DNA of 5,529 nt, taken from contig JAIVHQ010000272.1 of assembly GCA_020200995.1 (NCBI GenBank), positions 1 to 5,529 of the forward strand, written 5' to 3'. Position 1 is the stretch's first letter; every line of letters starts with the position of its first letter. The position numbers were made by a program, and so were the translations under genes. The stretch comes from Flavobacteriales bacterium (GTDB lineage: Bacteria; Bacteroidota; Bacteroidia; Flavobacteriales_D; Cryomorphaceae). The notes beneath the pieces were generated by a model. That model was not told the origin of the DNA. It did not search any database and saw only the letters and a list, made by a program, of their open reading frames with translations. Positions 4,876-5,529 of the stretch are shown here, in pieces.

Positions 4876-5529
4876 ATGGAAAGCCCCAACCACATATGGC
4901 CCACGGCTGTGATGCTCTTCGTTCTGATGGGCATCATCCTGTGGCTTGTGGTGCGCGGTGCCCGCAAAACCACCAACATTGCGGATTACGCCCTCGGCAG
5001 TTTGGTGTTTTCGCCCGCGGCGGTGGGGCTGGCACTGGCTGCCAGCATGACGAGTGCAGCCACATTTATCATCAACCCGGGCCTCATTGGCCTCTACGGA
5101 CTTTCGGGCGTGTTGAGTTATGCCATCGTGCTGCCGGTGGCGGCTTTCATTTCGCTCATCGTCCTCACCAAGCGCTTCAGGGCCCACGGCACCAAGGTCA
5201 AGGCCCTCACCATGGCCCAGTGGATTGGCAACCGCTACGGCAGCAAAGCGTACGGCACTTTTTTCGCTGTGCTCAGCGCGCTGCTAATCACCTTTATCGT
5301 GCTTATTGTGGTGGGCCTGTCGCAATTGCTGGCCCAGCCCCTACAAGCCGACCCGCTGTGGGTGATGGGGGGCATCGTGGTGTTTGTGTTTGGCTACATG
5401 ATGTTTGGCGGAGCCAATTCCATGGTGTACACCAACACCGTGCAGGCCCTGCTCATGTTGGTGGTGGCCGTGGTGCTCCTCCTTTCCGGAAAAGACTTTT
5501 TCGCCCAAGGTTTTAGCGGATTCCTTGAC
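4876..5529 (+). CDS. sodium/solute symporter (SSS family), N-terminal part, cut by window edge
   Basis: An open frame begins at ATG 4876, immediately after the hydrolase TAA (TAAATG junction), and runs without a stop to the window end, giving the first 218 residues. It is strongly hydrophobic, with about six membrane segments near residues 9-26, 45-67, 76-98, 127-150, 160-178 and 189-205. DYALG (37-41) matches the loop after the first SSS helix, and GGANSMVYTNTVQALLM (178-194) matches the family's GGxxAVxxTDxxQ region. Such proteins are inner-membrane carriers coupling sodium entry to uptake of sugars, amino acids, carboxylates or vitamins. A full member has about 450-600 residues, so over half lies beyond the edge, including the helix-8 sodium site. 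Zero spacing argues for translational coupling with the hydrolase. An overlapping frame at 4896-5516 is a shadow of this gene. Confidence 0.88.
   Translation, partial: MESPNHIWPTAVMLFVLMGIILWLVVRGARKTTNIADYALGSLVFSPAAVGLALAASMTSAATFIINPGLIGLYGLSGVLSYAIVLPVAAFISLIVLTKRFRAHGTKVKALTMAQWIGNRYGSKAYGTFFAVLSALLITFIVLIVVGLSQLLAQPLQADPLWVMGGIVVFVFGYMMFGGANSMVYTNTVQALLMLVVAVVLLLSGKDFFAQGFSGFLD

Noticed and set aside
4896..5516. A 206-residue plus-strand open frame at the right end
   Set aside because: It is rich in His, Arg, Cys and Gly with no recognisable domain, and it overlaps in another frame the symporter beginning at 4876, which has clear membrane segments and family motifs.

Overview
The window looks like chromosomal DNA from a Bacteroidota-type bacterium. 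This is inferred from TAnnTTTG-like -7 promoter elements in the central intergenic region, start codons with little or no GGAGG-type ribosome binding site, and the arsenosugar radical SAM/peroxidase-like gene pair. Coding DNA is moderately GC-rich with mostly G/C third positions; the intergenic DNA is clearly AT-richer. No insertion sequence, integrase, CRISPR array, rRNA or intact tRNA was found.

Layout. Positions 1-127 are non-coding and hold one strong hairpin downstream of the first gene. Positions 128-1612 carry two minus-strand genes, a small AhpD/carboxymuconolactone-decarboxylase-fold 'peroxidase-like' protein followed by an ArsS-type radical SAM enzyme. Families of these two types are known as partners in arsenosugar biosynthesis. 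Positions 1613-2067 form a divergent regulatory region with a palindrome, candidate promoters facing both ways, a possible small ORF (1693-1833) and a nested hairpin directly ahead of the plus-strand genes.

Positions 2068-5529 hold a tightly packed plus-strand operon: a FabG-like short-chain dehydrogenase/reductase, a FabH-like ketosynthase III homologue, a large alpha/beta hydrolase, and a sodium/solute symporter (SSS family) that runs off the right edge. Gaps are 19, 5 and 0 bases, so the four are almost certainly co-transcribed.

How the genes may work together. The minus-strand pair fits organoarsenic (arsenosugar) metabolism; the methyltransferase ArsM expected in that pathway is not in view. 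The plus-strand genes look like a small acyl-transfer or acyl-modifying pathway: activate or condense an acyl thioester, reduce a keto group, hydrolyse a product, and move a solute with sodium. The ketosynthase-like protein keeps the active-site cysteine but has lost the usual His and Asn, so it is probably not an ordinary fatty acid initiation enzyme. That makes this operon the most promising candidate for undescribed chemistry here; its product cannot be read from sequence alone.
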